From: an uncultured Candidatus Poseidoniales archaeon
GTDB taxonomy: Archaea; Thermoplasmatota; Poseidoniia; Poseidoniales; Poseidoniaceae
Length of the DNA stretch: 64,000 nucleotides
Direction of reading: 5' to 3'
Assembly: GCA_905182125.1 (NCBI GenBank)
Contig: CAJJAV010000003.1
Coordinates: forward strand, 1-64,000
The position numbers and the translations under genes are program-made. Shown piece by piece: positions 1 to 8,971 of this stretch. How positions within the stretch are numbered: the first letter of the stretch is position 1; every line of letters begins with the position of its first letter. Below the pieces are notes generated by a model. The model was not told where the DNA came from and did not search any database. It saw nothing but the letters and a program-made list of their open reading frames with translations.

Positions 1-1182
1 ATAGGTGACTTGCAAATTCGTTACGATGTTCTCCCCCTGGGAAAGAGTGGTTTCCATGACTGAGCCAGATGGTGCTAGATCAAGTTGTGTTTGATCGTTC
101 ATCAAATGATCGCGAAGGGTCACTGCATAGTAGAATTGGCCGCTAACGCCCGCTTCGACCGAGTGATTATAGTGCGTTGCAAAGGCAGGGAGTGTGGCAA
201 GCATTTCGACATGCTCACTGCTGAGGTTTGTGATAGCGACGGAACCTCTCCAGACATGGAGGGTGTGATTGACATCTTCAACAACAGACCCACTCCAATT
301 GAGGCTCGTGATGTTGATGGAAGCATTGAATTGAAGATCCAGAGTGCCGTTGAGAACAGATCCAATGTTATCTTCATCAATGGCCTCTGTAAGGGTGTTC
401 CCCGACAGTAAGCGAGCATCAGTTTGGTTGTTTTGAGTATGAAGGACCGTATAATATCGGTCTTGATCGGTTCCTGCTGGATGATGAATCGTCAACGTTT
501 CTTGGTCGGATGAGAGGTTTTCAGCCATTGTCATCTTCGTCAGGTTATCCCAGGTGTCACGGTGAGCCGGAAGTGCGTGACTCCAAACAGAAGTTGTGTG
601 ATTCACATCGTAGGAGTCATCGACTCTTGAAAGGTCAATCCATTCAAGCTCGGTGGTTGAAGTGCTGGCGTGATAGGTCGCTTGCAAGTCATAAGGAGCG
701 CTTGTGGGTGTTCCGTATTCGGTGGTTGGCTCTGCAAGGGTGGCGTTACCAACGGAGAGGTTTGTCCCAATTGTTCCATTCGACATTAGGCTGATGATTC
801 CATAATAATACCGCCCATCAGTGCCAGGAGGGATGGCGTAGACATAGGAATGACTTTTTGCTCGACAATCTCCACCCTGATCGGTTTCTAGACACGCTTG
901 AATGTGTTCTGCAATTGTTTCTGCCTGCATATAGCTGGCTGAAGTGATGGGTTCGTCTGAACGAAGAACGGTGTAATTGGTTGTTTTCAAGGCATCAAGC
1001 AACTGGTAATTGACCGTGTCAATGTTTCGCCATGACAGAGCCACAGTTTCATTGTCCGAATCAACCGTTGCGGTGAGATTCATTGCTCCGAGGTAAGGGT
1101 CGTCTTCAGCAGCAGCAGGCATAGAGAAGGCTGGAAGCAACAAAAGGCAGACCAAAGCATAGCAAACAGTTCGATTTCTCAT
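1..1182 (-). CDS. Secreted beta-sandwich-type protein, C-terminus outside window
   Basis: An open frame of 394 codons runs from an ATG at 1182 off the left edge with no stop. The N-terminus is a classical signal peptide (MRNRTVCYALVCLLLL, then PAAAED near residue 26). The rest is rich in Asn, Thr, Ser and Tyr and contains many N-x-S/T sequons. Stretches such as APYDLQATYH...ELEWIDL resemble fibronectin-III or similar beta-sandwich strands, but no family is recognised with certainty. An exported cell-surface protein is inferred. It is divergent from the TerB-like gene across about 94 bases. Confidence 0.75.
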   Translation of the reverse strand, partial: MRNRTVCYALVCLLLLPAFSMPAAAEDDPYLGAMNLTATVDSDNETVALSWRNIDTVNYQLLDALKTTNYTVLRSDEPITSASYMQAETIAEHIQACLETDQGGDCRAKSHSYVYAIPPGTDGRYYYGIISLMSNGTIGTNLSVGNATLAEPTTEYGTPTSAPYDLQATYHASTSTTELEWIDLSRVDDSYDVNHTTSVWSHALPAHRDTWDNLTKMTMAENLSSDQETLTIHHPAGTDQDRYYTVLHTQNNQTDARLLSGNTLTEAIDEDNIGSVLNGTLDLQFNASINITSLNWSGSVVEDVNHTLHVWRGSVAITNLSSEHVEMLATLPAFATHYNHSVEAGVSGQFYYAVTLRDHLMNDQTQLDLAPSGSVMETTLSQGENIVTNLQVTY

Positions 1183-1276
1183 GGTCCCGCCACTTCGGGG
1201 TAAAGCCCCGAGTATTTGTTGGTTCCCACATTTCACTGACCCAAACGCTCTTGAACACTGCTGTGAACGCCGCATC

Positions 1277-1699
1277 ATGCTTCACGACATCCTCCACGAG
1301 ATTGCTCCCGAGGAGCGTTTCCGATACGCTCAACTTTTAGCTTGTTTGACACAAATCGATGCCGCAGTCACCCGAGCTGAGTTATCCTTCTTTGAACAAC
1401 GGCTCGGTGCATCACTGCTTTCTCCTGAACGTCGACAGCAACTTCGTGAATGCCTGTCCGAGGCACAAGATTTGAACAAATTGTTGTCTGAAATGCAACC
1501 AAAAACTATCAAACTGTGCCTCCGAGATGCTTGCTTGATGACCCTCGCTGACCGAGAAATCGATGACAAAGAGCGAATCGTTTTAGAAAAAGTAGCGAAG
1601 GCCGCCGGCCTCAGCTCTGCGCATGTTGACCGCCTGTTGGGATGGGTCATCCAAGGCTATCACTGGATGCAAAAAGGCTACACTGAACTCGAGATTTAA
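1277..1699 (+). CDS. TerB-like helical protein
   Basis: This is a 140-residue all-helical soluble protein starting MLHDILHEIAP. It has two acidic helix-turn segments typical of TerB/DjlA-N-like domains: an early one (LTQIDAAVTRAELSFFE) and a later one (MTLADREIDDKERIVLE). In other proteins such domains bind metal or partner proteins near membranes; the function here is unknown. A frame extending back to 1181 exists, but that part is arginine/proline-rich and overlaps the divergent promoter region, so the ATG at 1277 is preferred. Confidence 0.65.
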   Translation: MLHDILHEIAPEERFRYAQLLACLTQIDAAVTRAELSFFEQRLGASLLSPERRQQLRECLSEAQDLNKLLSEMQPKTIKLCLRDACLMTLADREIDDKERIVLEKVAKAAGLSSAHVDRLLGWVIQGYHWMQKGYTELEI

Positions 1700-1732
1700 C
1701 CTCTGATCTGAACCAACAAGGATGAACCGGTA

Positions 1733-2914
1733 TCAGCAGGCCGACATTTCGCCGTCTTCGTTGCTGAAATCAAGGTCCCAAGCGCTGGAACTGGATTGCG
1801 TCGAGGTCTCGCCCGTGTAGTATTCGTTGGTGACAACCACTTGGAAGGTATAGCATCCCGCATTATCATAGAAATCCTCCTTCTTGAGAATTTCAATCAT
1901 GCCGGTATCAGCATCGTAACCAGTGCCGGAAATACCCATCCATCGGTCGGTGCTGCCAAACTTTGAACCTGAAACTGCACTCACCCACGTAGCTTCGGTG
2001 CCATCGACTGAGATAATTGGAGATTGCCACTTTTGACTGCTCCCCTTCATGACCTTGATCTGGATGGTATAATCAGAAAAGACAGGGAGGTAATTACTCA
2101 CCGTGCTCATGCTGTGGTCCCCACCATCTTCAGCCTCTTCGGAAGGGCCAAAGAGTCCGACGATCGATTCAACGAGCAAGCCGTCGACTTCCGTATCGGT
2201 GCTGGAACTCGATGTTTCAGTTTTGGTAATCATGGTGATTTTTGCGCCCGATTCAAGCACTTCCCGATTCATAAAAGTTGGAGGTATTTCTCGAGTTTCG
2301 GTTTGACCATCATCGGATTCAATTGATATTTCATATGATTTGATGGTCGCCCCAGTGTTGTCTTGAGCATTGCCTTGGAAGAAGGAACTTACGGGCACAC
2401 GGTATTTAGCGAAATCATTGTTCAGATCCTCGCTTCCAGTCCACAGTTCTTCGCCACCGGATGAAATCGATGCGGTACTCGAAGAGAAACTACCACGGAC
2501 GTAGAACGTCACTTCGTCGCTTTCTTGATCCATCTCAATTTGAGTCAATGCCATGGACGAATCTTGTGGGATTAAAACGAGGGCCGCGTAAGGCCCGAGG
2601 GAAATGAGAACGGCGAGAACGACTGATATGGAGACCTTCACAGTGTTCAGTTCTGGCTGCATTCGTTCGTGCTGAACCAACAAGCCAACACCTACAAGGG
2701 CCACAAGGCAAACAATCACCAGACCGATGGCTCCTCCTTGGAGAGACAAAATACCAGCGATGACAATTGTTGCCCATCCGATACGAGGAAGCACGGGCGA
2801 AGGTTGTTCGGAACCTGCACGATCCGGGGTGGCAGGATTGAGTTTCTTTGGTGCTGCAGTAGCGGCAGCTTCTGACTCTTTTACGGCTGTTGCTTTGTTC
2901 AATAGTCCACTCAT
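1733..2914 (-). CDS. Membrane-anchored protein with extracellular Ser/Thr-rich domain
   Basis: A 393-residue protein. The first 45 residues are cytoplasmic and Ala/Pro-rich. Two or three transmembrane helices follow between about residues 46 and 120 (WATIVIAGILSL, IGLVIVCLVALVGVGLLV, ISVVLAVLISLGPYAALVLI). An extracytoplasmic domain of about 270 residues follows, with beta-strand character and Ser/Thr/Asp-rich linkers. The last residues include two Cys (GCYTF and the terminal Cys) that could pair. No family is recognised. It lies on the same strand as the PGF-tailed protein at 3.0-3.9 kb, about 100 bases downstream of it. Confidence 0.7.
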   Translation of the reverse strand: MSGLLNKATAVKESEAAATAAPKKLNPATPDRAGSEQPSPVLPRIGWATIVIAGILSLQGGAIGLVIVCLVALVGVGLLVQHERMQPELNTVKVSISVVLAVLISLGPYAALVLIPQDSSMALTQIEMDQESDEVTFYVRGSFSSSTASISSGGEELWTGSEDLNNDFAKYRVPVSSFFQGNAQDNTGATIKSYEISIESDDGQTETREIPPTFMNREVLESGAKITMITKTETSSSSTDTEVDGLLVESIVGLFGPSEEAEDGGDHSMSTVSNYLPVFSDYTIQIKVMKGSSQKWQSPIISVDGTEATWVSAVSGSKFGSTDRWMGISGTGYDADTGMIEILKKEDFYDNAGCYTFQVVVTNEYYTGETSTQSSSSAWDLDFSNEDGEMSAC

Positions 2915-3014
2915 AGCAATCCCTGTTATTAGCCCGTTACTCCAAGGGGATTATCAAACCAACCCCTATGAGCGTCGGTTCAAGTGCTGTTGAGAAGGGT
3001 CTGTTGACAAGCCG

Positions 3015-3938
3015 TCACAGACCGGGAGCGGCTTCTCGCCACTCGCCTTCTTCTTCATCTGAACCAGTCATTCGGCGACCGGCGACTGCTGCTGCAAGAG
3101 CAAGCATTGAGATTGCTGGGACCACTTCGAAGCCGGGGAGGTAGACACCACGGACGTAAACGGTGATCATTTGTGATTCACGAAGGCATCCACCGTTGTT
3201 GCATGCGAACTCGGATTCTGCATAGAAGTCGAGGACGTGGTATGCATCGCTCCATCCCTGTGTCTTGGGCGTACGAGCCATAACACGGACGTTGGTTGCG
3301 GTTGGAATTGCATCAATCTGAACCTTGACTGCTGGTAGGTTAATTGTGAATCCTGCCTTCTCCAAATCATCACGGCTTGAGTCAGTAATACCGACCTTCA
3401 TGAAATCGATTTGGTTTCCAAGGTTGTACACCTTGAATTCGAAGTTCTTATCCTTCTTCGGCATGAGTTGAACAAATGGCTCAACTGCTTCAACCTGGAC
3501 AAGGGAATACTGCATGATGTTGACAATCATGTTGTTCTGAGAAGATGCTGTGTTGACTGGCGGCAAGCTGTTGATTTCTTGAACAGTTGCTGAAACGGAA
3601 AGTGTACGGCTTTGCATGACCATGTAAGGGGTGGCCCGGATTGAAATTTGGAAGTCGATTTCTTGGTTTCCACCGATGTACATGTCACCGGGGGAAGCGG
3701 TGGCAAGTCCGTCACTCGTGACGAGGATGCTGATTTTCTCTTGGTAGGTGGTGGGGTTGCTTGCGGTGCAAGTTGTGAAACCGGAGTATGTCGAACCAGG
3801 CTTCACTTCGACGTTGATCGAAATTGGAGCACAGGACAATGAAACAGCCGCAGTAGGGGCTTGTGCAGCCGCAGGAACTGCGACCAGCATCATTGAGGAA
3901 ACATACAAGGCAAGCAAGAACACGGCACGCTTCATCAT
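3015..3938 (-). CDS. Secreted protein with PGF-CTERM-like sorting tail
   Basis: A 307-residue exported protein with a signal peptide (MMKRAVFLLALYVSSMMLVAV, cleavage after PAAAQA). The body is a beta-rich domain with NEW1/CARDB-like strands (VEVKPGSTYSGFTTCTASNPT). Near residue 268 comes PGFEVVPAISMLALAAAVAGRR: a PGF motif, a hydrophobic helix and an Arg pair, as in PGF-CTERM tails processed by archaeosortase. About 18 acidic residues follow the Arg pair, which is longer than usual. The ATG at 3938 is chosen because AGGTGG lies 8 bases upstream; a GTG at 3950 is in frame. Confidence 0.75.
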   Translation of the reverse strand: MMKRAVFLLALYVSSMMLVAVPAAAQAPTAAVSLSCAPISINVEVKPGSTYSGFTTCTASNPTTYQEKISILVTSDGLATASPGDMYIGGNQEIDFQISIRATPYMVMQSRTLSVSATVQEINSLPPVNTASSQNNMIVNIMQYSLVQVEAVEPFVQLMPKKDKNFEFKVYNLGNQIDFMKVGITDSSRDDLEKAGFTINLPAVKVQIDAIPTATNVRVMARTPKTQGWSDAYHVLDFYAESEFACNNGGCLRESQMITVYVRGVYLPGFEVVPAISMLALAAAVAGRRMTGSDEEEGEWREAAPGL

Positions 3939-3984
3939 AGTAAGTTCCACCTAACAGACAACGCCACTAATGCGACCCTCATAA

Positions 3985-4001
3985 CCATTTTGATAAAATG
4001 G
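3985..4001. promoter_or_regulatory. Inverted repeat upstream of the PGF-tailed protein gene
   Basis: CCATTTTGATAAAATGG is a perfect 7-base inverted repeat with a 3-base centre, 47 bases upstream of the start at 3938. The AT-rich centre could overlap a TATA element for the minus-strand gene, so a repressor site is possible. This is inference from symmetry and position only. Confidence 0.35.
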
Positions 4002-4055
4002 AACCTAAGAGAGTGTGAATAAACAGTCAATTTAGTTCACAATAAGGAAAGATAT

Positions 4056-4074
4056 CCGTTTGGTAACCAAGCGG
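4056..4074 (-). terminator. Hairpin just downstream of the CAT-anticodon tRNA
   Basis: An imperfect inverted repeat (CCGTTTGGT, one base, ACCAAGCGG; one mismatch) lies 16 bases beyond the CCA end of the tRNA at 4090-4166. On the minus strand it is followed by a T-rich stretch, so it may end or process the tRNA transcript. Archaeal terminators do not require hairpins, so the assignment is tentative. Confidence 0.3.
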
Positions 4075-4089
4075 AGTCAATCGAAAATG

Positions 4090-4166
4090 TGGTGGGCCCG
4101 AAGGGAGTTGAACCCCTGACCTCCCGGTTATGAGCCGGGTGCTCTAACCAACTAAGCTACAGGCCC
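4090..4166 (-). tRNA. tRNA with CAT anticodon (Ile2 or elongator Met), CCA encoded
   Basis: On the minus strand the cloverleaf folds fully. The acceptor is GGGCCTG paired with CGGGCCC (one G-U), the anticodon stem is CCCGG/CCGGG with loop CTCATAA, the T loop is TTCAACT, and the discriminator is A followed by an encoded CCA (4092-4090). The anticodon is CAT. It could be elongator tRNA-Met or the AUA-decoding tRNA-Ile2 that carries agmatidine at C34 in archaea. The initiator is unlikely because the acceptor lacks the AGCGGG-type start. I see no intron. Confidence 0.9.
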
Positions 4167-4207
4167 CTGTGTTGGTGCACTTGGTCAAACTCATCAAGTT
4201 ATCCTCT

Positions 4208-5509
4208 TCACTCGAAATGAACAAGCGAAGATTGGCTTGGTTTGATCCATTCCCGAACGCGTTGTTCGAGATCGTCTCGAATAGGTTCTGGAACGAAAAT
4301 CAATGCGCGCTCATGGGGTTGTGTCAACGATCGTATCAGTGCAGAGTGTTCAGATGCGTCGCCGCCGTCTTCGATCATAATGCCTTGAGCGTATGGCATG
4401 TAGCCACGTTTCGAGATGCGTGCATAGATGACTTCTGATTCCACATCATAGCCTGCTTCTGCGACAGCTTCTTCGATTCGATCTTTGACAACTTCAACCA
4501 TTTCTATCGAAAGGGCTTCGATTCGAAGTGATTTATGGAAACCACGACGGGACATCATCTTCATGGCGTAACTCGATAGAATCTCATCCGCATGTTCAGC
4601 CCATTCAGGAATTGAAACCCGCACATGCGCATCGTTTAGGCTGGCATACCCACGTGCATCCAAGGCTTCATCGAGGAGCATTTTATGCAGAGGAGCAGAG
4701 AGCTCAAGTTTCCCTTCAATCGCCAAAAGTCGAGCCCGAGCGAGCATACGAACGAGGTAATTCTGAGTCAGCATATTCACCTTGTGGAAGTACACCTGGT
4801 TGTACATGTGATAGCGGGTGACGAGGTAGGCCTCAATGGCTGGTAGGCCCCATGATTTGACGAAGAAACGGCCGTCGTCGCCGACCCTGAGTGCACGAAG
4901 CACCCGAGCGATGTCAAAGCCTCCAATCTGTGCTCCGGTGTTGGCCTGATCACGAACCATGTAATCCATGCGATCAACATCGAGTTGGCTTGATACAATC
5001 TCTTTCAAAAACGGAGGAATCGCGACACCTTTGTGTTCAGAATCACCATCCATGAGGGCGAACAGCCTGGCCATACGGTGCGCACCAAGCGTGGATTCCA
5101 GAGCTGCGCCCACTTCGGTGTCCTTTGACTCGAGCAACAATCGGCCCCAATGTTCGTGGGAGTGGTACGTTGCAAAAACTTCTGGGGTTTCAAGCACGTG
5201 AGAGAACGGAGGGTGGCCGATATCGTGCAGTAAAGCAGCCAGTTGAACCAATTCAGCATCATCATCGCTCAAAATACCCGGTTGAACGTTTTGTAATGAC
5301 GCCGTCAGTTGCCCTGCAAGATGGTAGGCACCAAGTGAATGGGCAAACCGATTGTGATTTGCAGCAGGGAACACATACTCACACGTTGAGAGTTGCTGGA
5401 TGTGACGAAGGCGTTGGAATTCCCTGGTGTCAATGATGGTTGCATGACGGCTTGGGACGAGAATATCCTTGTGAATTTCATCACGTATTACGCGGTCCCG
5501 CATCGTCAT
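4208..5509 (-). CDS. HD-domain phosphohydrolase (dGTPase/SAMHD1-like)
   Basis: A 433-residue soluble protein of the HD superfamily. The metal site is visible: FAHSLGAYHL near residue 58, then LAALLHDIGHPPFSH near residue 90 (the HD pair), a following HSHEHWG segment, and DVDRMDYMVRDQ as the distal Asp. The order and the DRMDYMxRD segment match the family of dNTP triphosphohydrolases and SAMHD1-like enzymes (COG1078). Its natural substrate cannot be read from sequence. The ATG at 5509 is chosen because GGAGGT ends 6 bases before it; the same frame has a TTG at 5515. Confidence 0.85.
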   Translation of the reverse strand: MTMRDRVIRDEIHKDILVPSRHATIIDTREFQRLRHIQQLSTCEYVFPAANHNRFAHSLGAYHLAGQLTASLQNVQPGILSDDDAELVQLAALLHDIGHPPFSHVLETPEVFATYHSHEHWGRLLLESKDTEVGAALESTLGAHRMARLFALMDGDSEHKGVAIPPFLKEIVSSQLDVDRMDYMVRDQANTGAQIGGFDIARVLRALRVGDDGRFFVKSWGLPAIEAYLVTRYHMYNQVYFHKVNMLTQNYLVRMLARARLLAIEGKLELSAPLHKMLLDEALDARGYASLNDAHVRVSIPEWAEHADEILSSYAMKMMSRRGFHKSLRIEALSIEMVEVVKDRIEEAVAEAGYDVESEVIYARISKRGYMPYAQGIMIEDGGDASEHSALIRSLTQPHERALIFVPEPIRDDLEQRVREWIKPSQSSLVHFE

Positions 5510-5529
5510 CCCCAAACCTCCGTCGGTTC

Positions 5530-5541
5530 TCGCATTAAAAA
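5530..5541 (+). promoter_or_regulatory. Candidate TATA element of the exported OB-fold gene
   Basis: The A-rich element CGCATTAAAAAA lies in the 123-base divergent gap between the HD protein and the OB-fold protein. A transcription start about 25 bases downstream would leave a leader of roughly 70 bases before the ATG at 5633. Position and composition are the only evidence. Confidence 0.35.
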
Positions 5542-5632
5542 AATGGACCCTTCTCCATAACCTTCAGATGTGAGGTTTTTTGATTCGACCACAGGGCAAA
5601 TGCCTATGGGCGGAGTGTGTCTGAACTCCACT

Positions 5633-7372
5633 ATGGCCGATCCTCTCAAGGGCATCATGCTGAAAATTACGGATGATGATCCGGCAACTCGGGGCCAGAA
5701 ATTGTGGGTTATGTTTGCCCTTGCAGTGTTCCTTGTTGCTACACTCAACTGGTATGCAATGGTGAGGGAACCTCAGGTCGTCGACATCGAGAATTTGATT
5801 CAACACAAGAACGAAGTGGTTCTTGTCGAGGGCGAAGTCATCTCATGGATTGAAGACCGGTATGGAAACGGTGAGGACAGGGTTGACCTCGTCATCGAAG
5901 ATGACACGGGCGTCATTCAAGTCCGATGGTTCTCTACTGGCCAAATTCCCCCGATCGGAACGAACGTCACCGTCATGGGCGATGTTGTGGATTATAACGG
6001 CCGGTTTTACATGCAGTCAACCGGTTCTGGCGCCATATGGTGGGGGCCAAGCGATCTTCCAGAGGTCGTTCGCTTGTCCCTGACCGACCTCGCCGTTGAT
6101 CCAGAGTCATACCTCGGTGAAATTGTCACCGTCACAGGATTCATCAGCGAAGCCATTAGCCCAGATGCTACATTCACATCAGCCTACATCACCGACGCAT
6201 CGCATCAAATGCAACTGCTGGTTCAGTCAGCCACAGGTGTTTGGATTGAAACAGATTCGAAAGTTGAAGTAACTGGCATGCTGGTCTATCAGGAAACAAG
6301 CCTGCGCTGGGCCTTCCTCACCCAAGGCCCGAGCATCTTGCTCGATGGAAGCCATGTCCCACAAAGCAACCGACTTGAGTGGTCAGGCGAGGCAACATGG
6401 AGTTACGAATCAGGCAGCATGGTCACCCTCGCAGGAACCTTGCTGATCCTCGATGATCAATGGACCTTGTTCGGTCCAAACGGCAACAACATGTGTGTCA
6501 TGCCAACCGATGAAGACATCACCAATGCGGGCGAACAAGGCTACAACGGATCCGCCTTTGATGCATCAGGGCGACTTCTGTGGAACCCTGACCGCAGTTC
6601 ATGGTGCATCGATGCGACCAACGGCAACGCAAGCAACCTCATCGATCCAATGTCATCCCTGACAATGCAAGCCATGTTATCGGTCAACCCGGCCTCGATG
6701 CTTCTTTCTCCGAACACAAAATACACCATCAACACCTACATGCAATATGCGTTTGAACCGCTTGACACTGAAGGTTACTTTGTCGACAGTCAAACCTACA
6801 ATTTCGGTCAAACACGGATCGCCATGACTTTCCCTACCACACGCACTCAGTGGATTGAGTCAGGCCAAGGCATCGTAGCTGATGTCACAGTTGCTTGGGA
6901 TGATGGAGACATGCGCATGCGTTTGATGGTCGGGGCATACCAACTCGTTGGCGAACCCCCCGCTCCGGAGACCCTCTTGTGGGATGATGGCGCCACACAG
7001 TGGAGTTACTCGAAAAACAAGTTCGTCTTACTGAACGGCAAGGCTGTCCAAGAAGACGATGGATGGTACCTCATCCGTGATGGTTCGACACAATCCGTCC
7101 GTTTGAACCTCGACCTGAACCCGATTGGTACAGATGATTTGCACAGCAACGTATCCATGACTTGGATGGGACGCCTCCAACAAGTCGAACACGCAACCGA
7201 AGTCGCCCTTGTGTACACCCTTGATGGTGCCGATGCATTGGACACCGATGGTGACCGCGTGTCCGATTCTTTGGAAAGTGCAAATGGCATGAACATCAAC
7301 AGCCCTGATACCGACGGCGATGGTGTTGATGACAGACTCGAATTGGAAGAAGACAGCAACCCGAACGCGTGA
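5633..7372 (+). CDS. Membrane-anchored OB-fold protein with C-terminal calcium-repeat motifs
   Basis: A 579-residue protein with one N-terminal membrane segment (LWVMFALAVFLVATLNWYAMV, about residues 22-42). Repeated OB-fold-like modules follow, of the form EVVLVEGEVISW...VDLVIEDDTGVIQVRWF and SYLGEIVTVTGFISE, as in nucleic-acid-binding or CcmE-like OB domains. The last 45 residues carry two DTDGDxVxD loops (DTDGDRVSD and DTDGDGVDD) of the thrombospondin-3 calcium-binding type. The OB modules are predicted to be outside the cell. Upstream in-frame starts (GTG 5570, ATG 5600) exist, but MADPLKGIML fits a membrane-protein start better. It is 9 bases from the TctA-like gene. Confidence 0.7.
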   Translation: MADPLKGIMLKITDDDPATRGQKLWVMFALAVFLVATLNWYAMVREPQVVDIENLIQHKNEVVLVEGEVISWIEDRYGNGEDRVDLVIEDDTGVIQVRWFSTGQIPPIGTNVTVMGDVVDYNGRFYMQSTGSGAIWWGPSDLPEVVRLSLTDLAVDPESYLGEIVTVTGFISEAISPDATFTSAYITDASHQMQLLVQSATGVWIETDSKVEVTGMLVYQETSLRWAFLTQGPSILLDGSHVPQSNRLEWSGEATWSYESGSMVTLAGTLLILDDQWTLFGPNGNNMCVMPTDEDITNAGEQGYNGSAFDASGRLLWNPDRSSWCIDATNGNASNLIDPMSSLTMQAMLSVNPASMLLSPNTKYTINTYMQYAFEPLDTEGYFVDSQTYNFGQTRIAMTFPTTRTQWIESGQGIVADVTVAWDDGDMRMRLMVGAYQLVGEPPAPETLLWDDGATQWSYSKNKFVLLNGKAVQEDDGWYLIRDGSTQSVRLNLDLNPIGTDDLHSNVSMTWMGRLQQVEHATEVALVYTLDGADALDTDGDRVSDSLESANGMNINSPDTDGDGVDDRLELEEDSNPNA

Positions 7373-7381
7373 GGTGAAATC

Positions 7382-8893
7382 ATGTTGGATGCTTATTTTT
7401 ACGAACTCGGCTGGATGCTGTTCGCCTTGTTCTTTGGCGTGGGCATGGGAACACTCACTGGCATCATCCCGGGTTTCCACGTCAACAATGTGGCTCTGAT
7501 CCTCCTTGCATTGGCACCAAGCCTTCTGGCCCTCGGCATTCCACTTTCAGCAGTTGCAGGAATCATCGCTTCAACAGGAACCGTCCACACCTTCCTCAAT
7601 TACATTCCATCAGCGCTAATGGGGGCACCGGACGCCGATCAGGCGCTGTCATTGTTGCCTGGCCACCGCATGCTGCTGTCCGGCAACGCTGCTCGCGGTG
7701 TCGCTTGGTCCGCTCGTGGCTCCCAACTCGGCCTGTTTCTTTCGCTCCCTCTGATCGTGTTGGCACGAATTGCTTTCGGTCCTGAACTCGGGTGGTACGA
7801 ATCGTTGCGCAGCATACTCCCATTCATTCTCCTCATCATCTCAGCCCTCTTGCTAGCAACGGAAACCACTCGGCTGGATTGGCCAATGTGGCTACAAAAG
7901 CTTACCTTTGGCAAACTTGGCACGGATTCGAGGTTCGCTGGTTTTTTCACCGCAACTGCCTTTTTCCTCCTTGCAGGTTTGTTCGGCTGGACCATCATTG
8001 GCCCAACAGCCCTCCCCGGGAAATCCCCAATCAATATGCCGGGCGCCAGCCTCTTATTGCCAAGTTTGGCTGGTCTGTTTGGTATTGCCAATTTGCTTGA
8101 TATCTATGCAACAACCTCCCATTTGCCACCCCAGAAAGAAAACTGGGATTTACCACCAGTAAAGCCACTTCTGGTCCCGTGCTTTTGGTCAGGGGTTGCC
8201 GGAGCATCCATGGGTGTTCTCCCCGGTATGACCGCCTCACAAGCCACCGTCCTCGTGATGGGTGGGCGTAACGTGGTAGCCAAAGTCCAAGGAAAAACAG
8301 GATATGGCATGGATTGGGAAACCCGACGACTGACAGAATTGTCAGATGACGAGCTGCTTGAAATTGCCAAAGCCGAATCTGAAGACGGCGTTGAAGGACC
8401 CCAAACCAAGCAAGATTTGGAAATTATTGCCATCTTATCGGCCGTCAACACAGCCGTTACAGTGTGTGTTCTTGGCTTTTTGTACATCATTGGACGGTCC
8501 CGCTCAGGTGCAACACTCGCGCTAAAGGCAATGTACCCTGTCGACACATGGAGCAGCCTTGAACCAACGGCGGACTTCATTCGTTTGCTTGCAATCACGC
8601 TCGCAGCAGGTCTTATGGCCATGCCAATCATGAAATTTGTCGGTCAGGGTATGCTACGTTTGCACGCTGCAATCCCACTGCAACAGATGATCATGAGCGT
8701 GATTGTTTTCGTCGGAGCCTTGGTGTTCATCAGCACTGGGTTCATCGGCATGTCGGTGTTGATTGTGGGGACCATGATTGGCCTCCTCCCACCGCGTCTT
8801 GGAATTCGACGCAGCCACGCCATGGGTGTTATTTTGGTCCCAATCATGATTTTGATGTTCCTAAACTTGGTTGACAACGCTGGTTTCTTGTGA
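7382..8893 (+). CDS. TctA-family membrane transporter (archaeal DUF112 type)
   Basis: A 503-residue polytopic membrane protein with about 11-12 helices. It begins with a glycine-rich segment (FFGVGMGTLTGIIPGFHVNNVALILLAL), and a second related segment (SGVAGASMGVLPGMTASQATVLV) occurs mid-protein. These two G-x-x-PG repeats are the hallmark of the TctA/DUF112 fold, related to tripartite tricarboxylate transporter permeases. No TctB or TctC partner lies nearby, as is usual for the archaeal subfamily (COG1784). The substrate is unknown. The start follows the upstream stop by 9 bases. Confidence 0.8.
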   Translation: MLDAYFYELGWMLFALFFGVGMGTLTGIIPGFHVNNVALILLALAPSLLALGIPLSAVAGIIASTGTVHTFLNYIPSALMGAPDADQALSLLPGHRMLLSGNAARGVAWSARGSQLGLFLSLPLIVLARIAFGPELGWYESLRSILPFILLIISALLLATETTRLDWPMWLQKLTFGKLGTDSRFAGFFTATAFFLLAGLFGWTIIGPTALPGKSPINMPGASLLLPSLAGLFGIANLLDIYATTSHLPPQKENWDLPPVKPLLVPCFWSGVAGASMGVLPGMTASQATVLVMGGRNVVAKVQGKTGYGMDWETRRLTELSDDELLEIAKAESEDGVEGPQTKQDLEIIAILSAVNTAVTVCVLGFLYIIGRSRSGATLALKAMYPVDTWSSLEPTADFIRLLAITLAAGLMAMPIMKFVGQGMLRLHAAIPLQQMIMSVIVFVGALVFISTGFIGMSVLIVGTMIGLLPPRLGIRRSHAMGVILVPIMILMFLNLVDNAGFL

Positions 8894-8920
8894 CCACACT
8901 TGGATTTGAGGAAAGAAGAC

Positions 8921-8941
8921 AAGGGCAAGTGATATGCCCTT
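8921..8941. promoter_or_regulatory. Inverted repeat upstream of the lamin-tail/PLD gene
   Basis: Arms AAGGGCA and TGCCCTT (7 of 7 paired) flank a 7-base loop, 31 bases before the start at 8972. It could be an operator or a leader hairpin. Nothing further supports either. Confidence 0.3.
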
Positions 8942-8971
8942 TGACCACCACGTCGGACTACAGGTGAGTCC

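Noticed and set aside
1-1100. Plus-strand short frames at 85-411 and 510-794
   Set aside because: The minus strand carries one uninterrupted signal-peptide protein across the whole stretch; these are its shadows.
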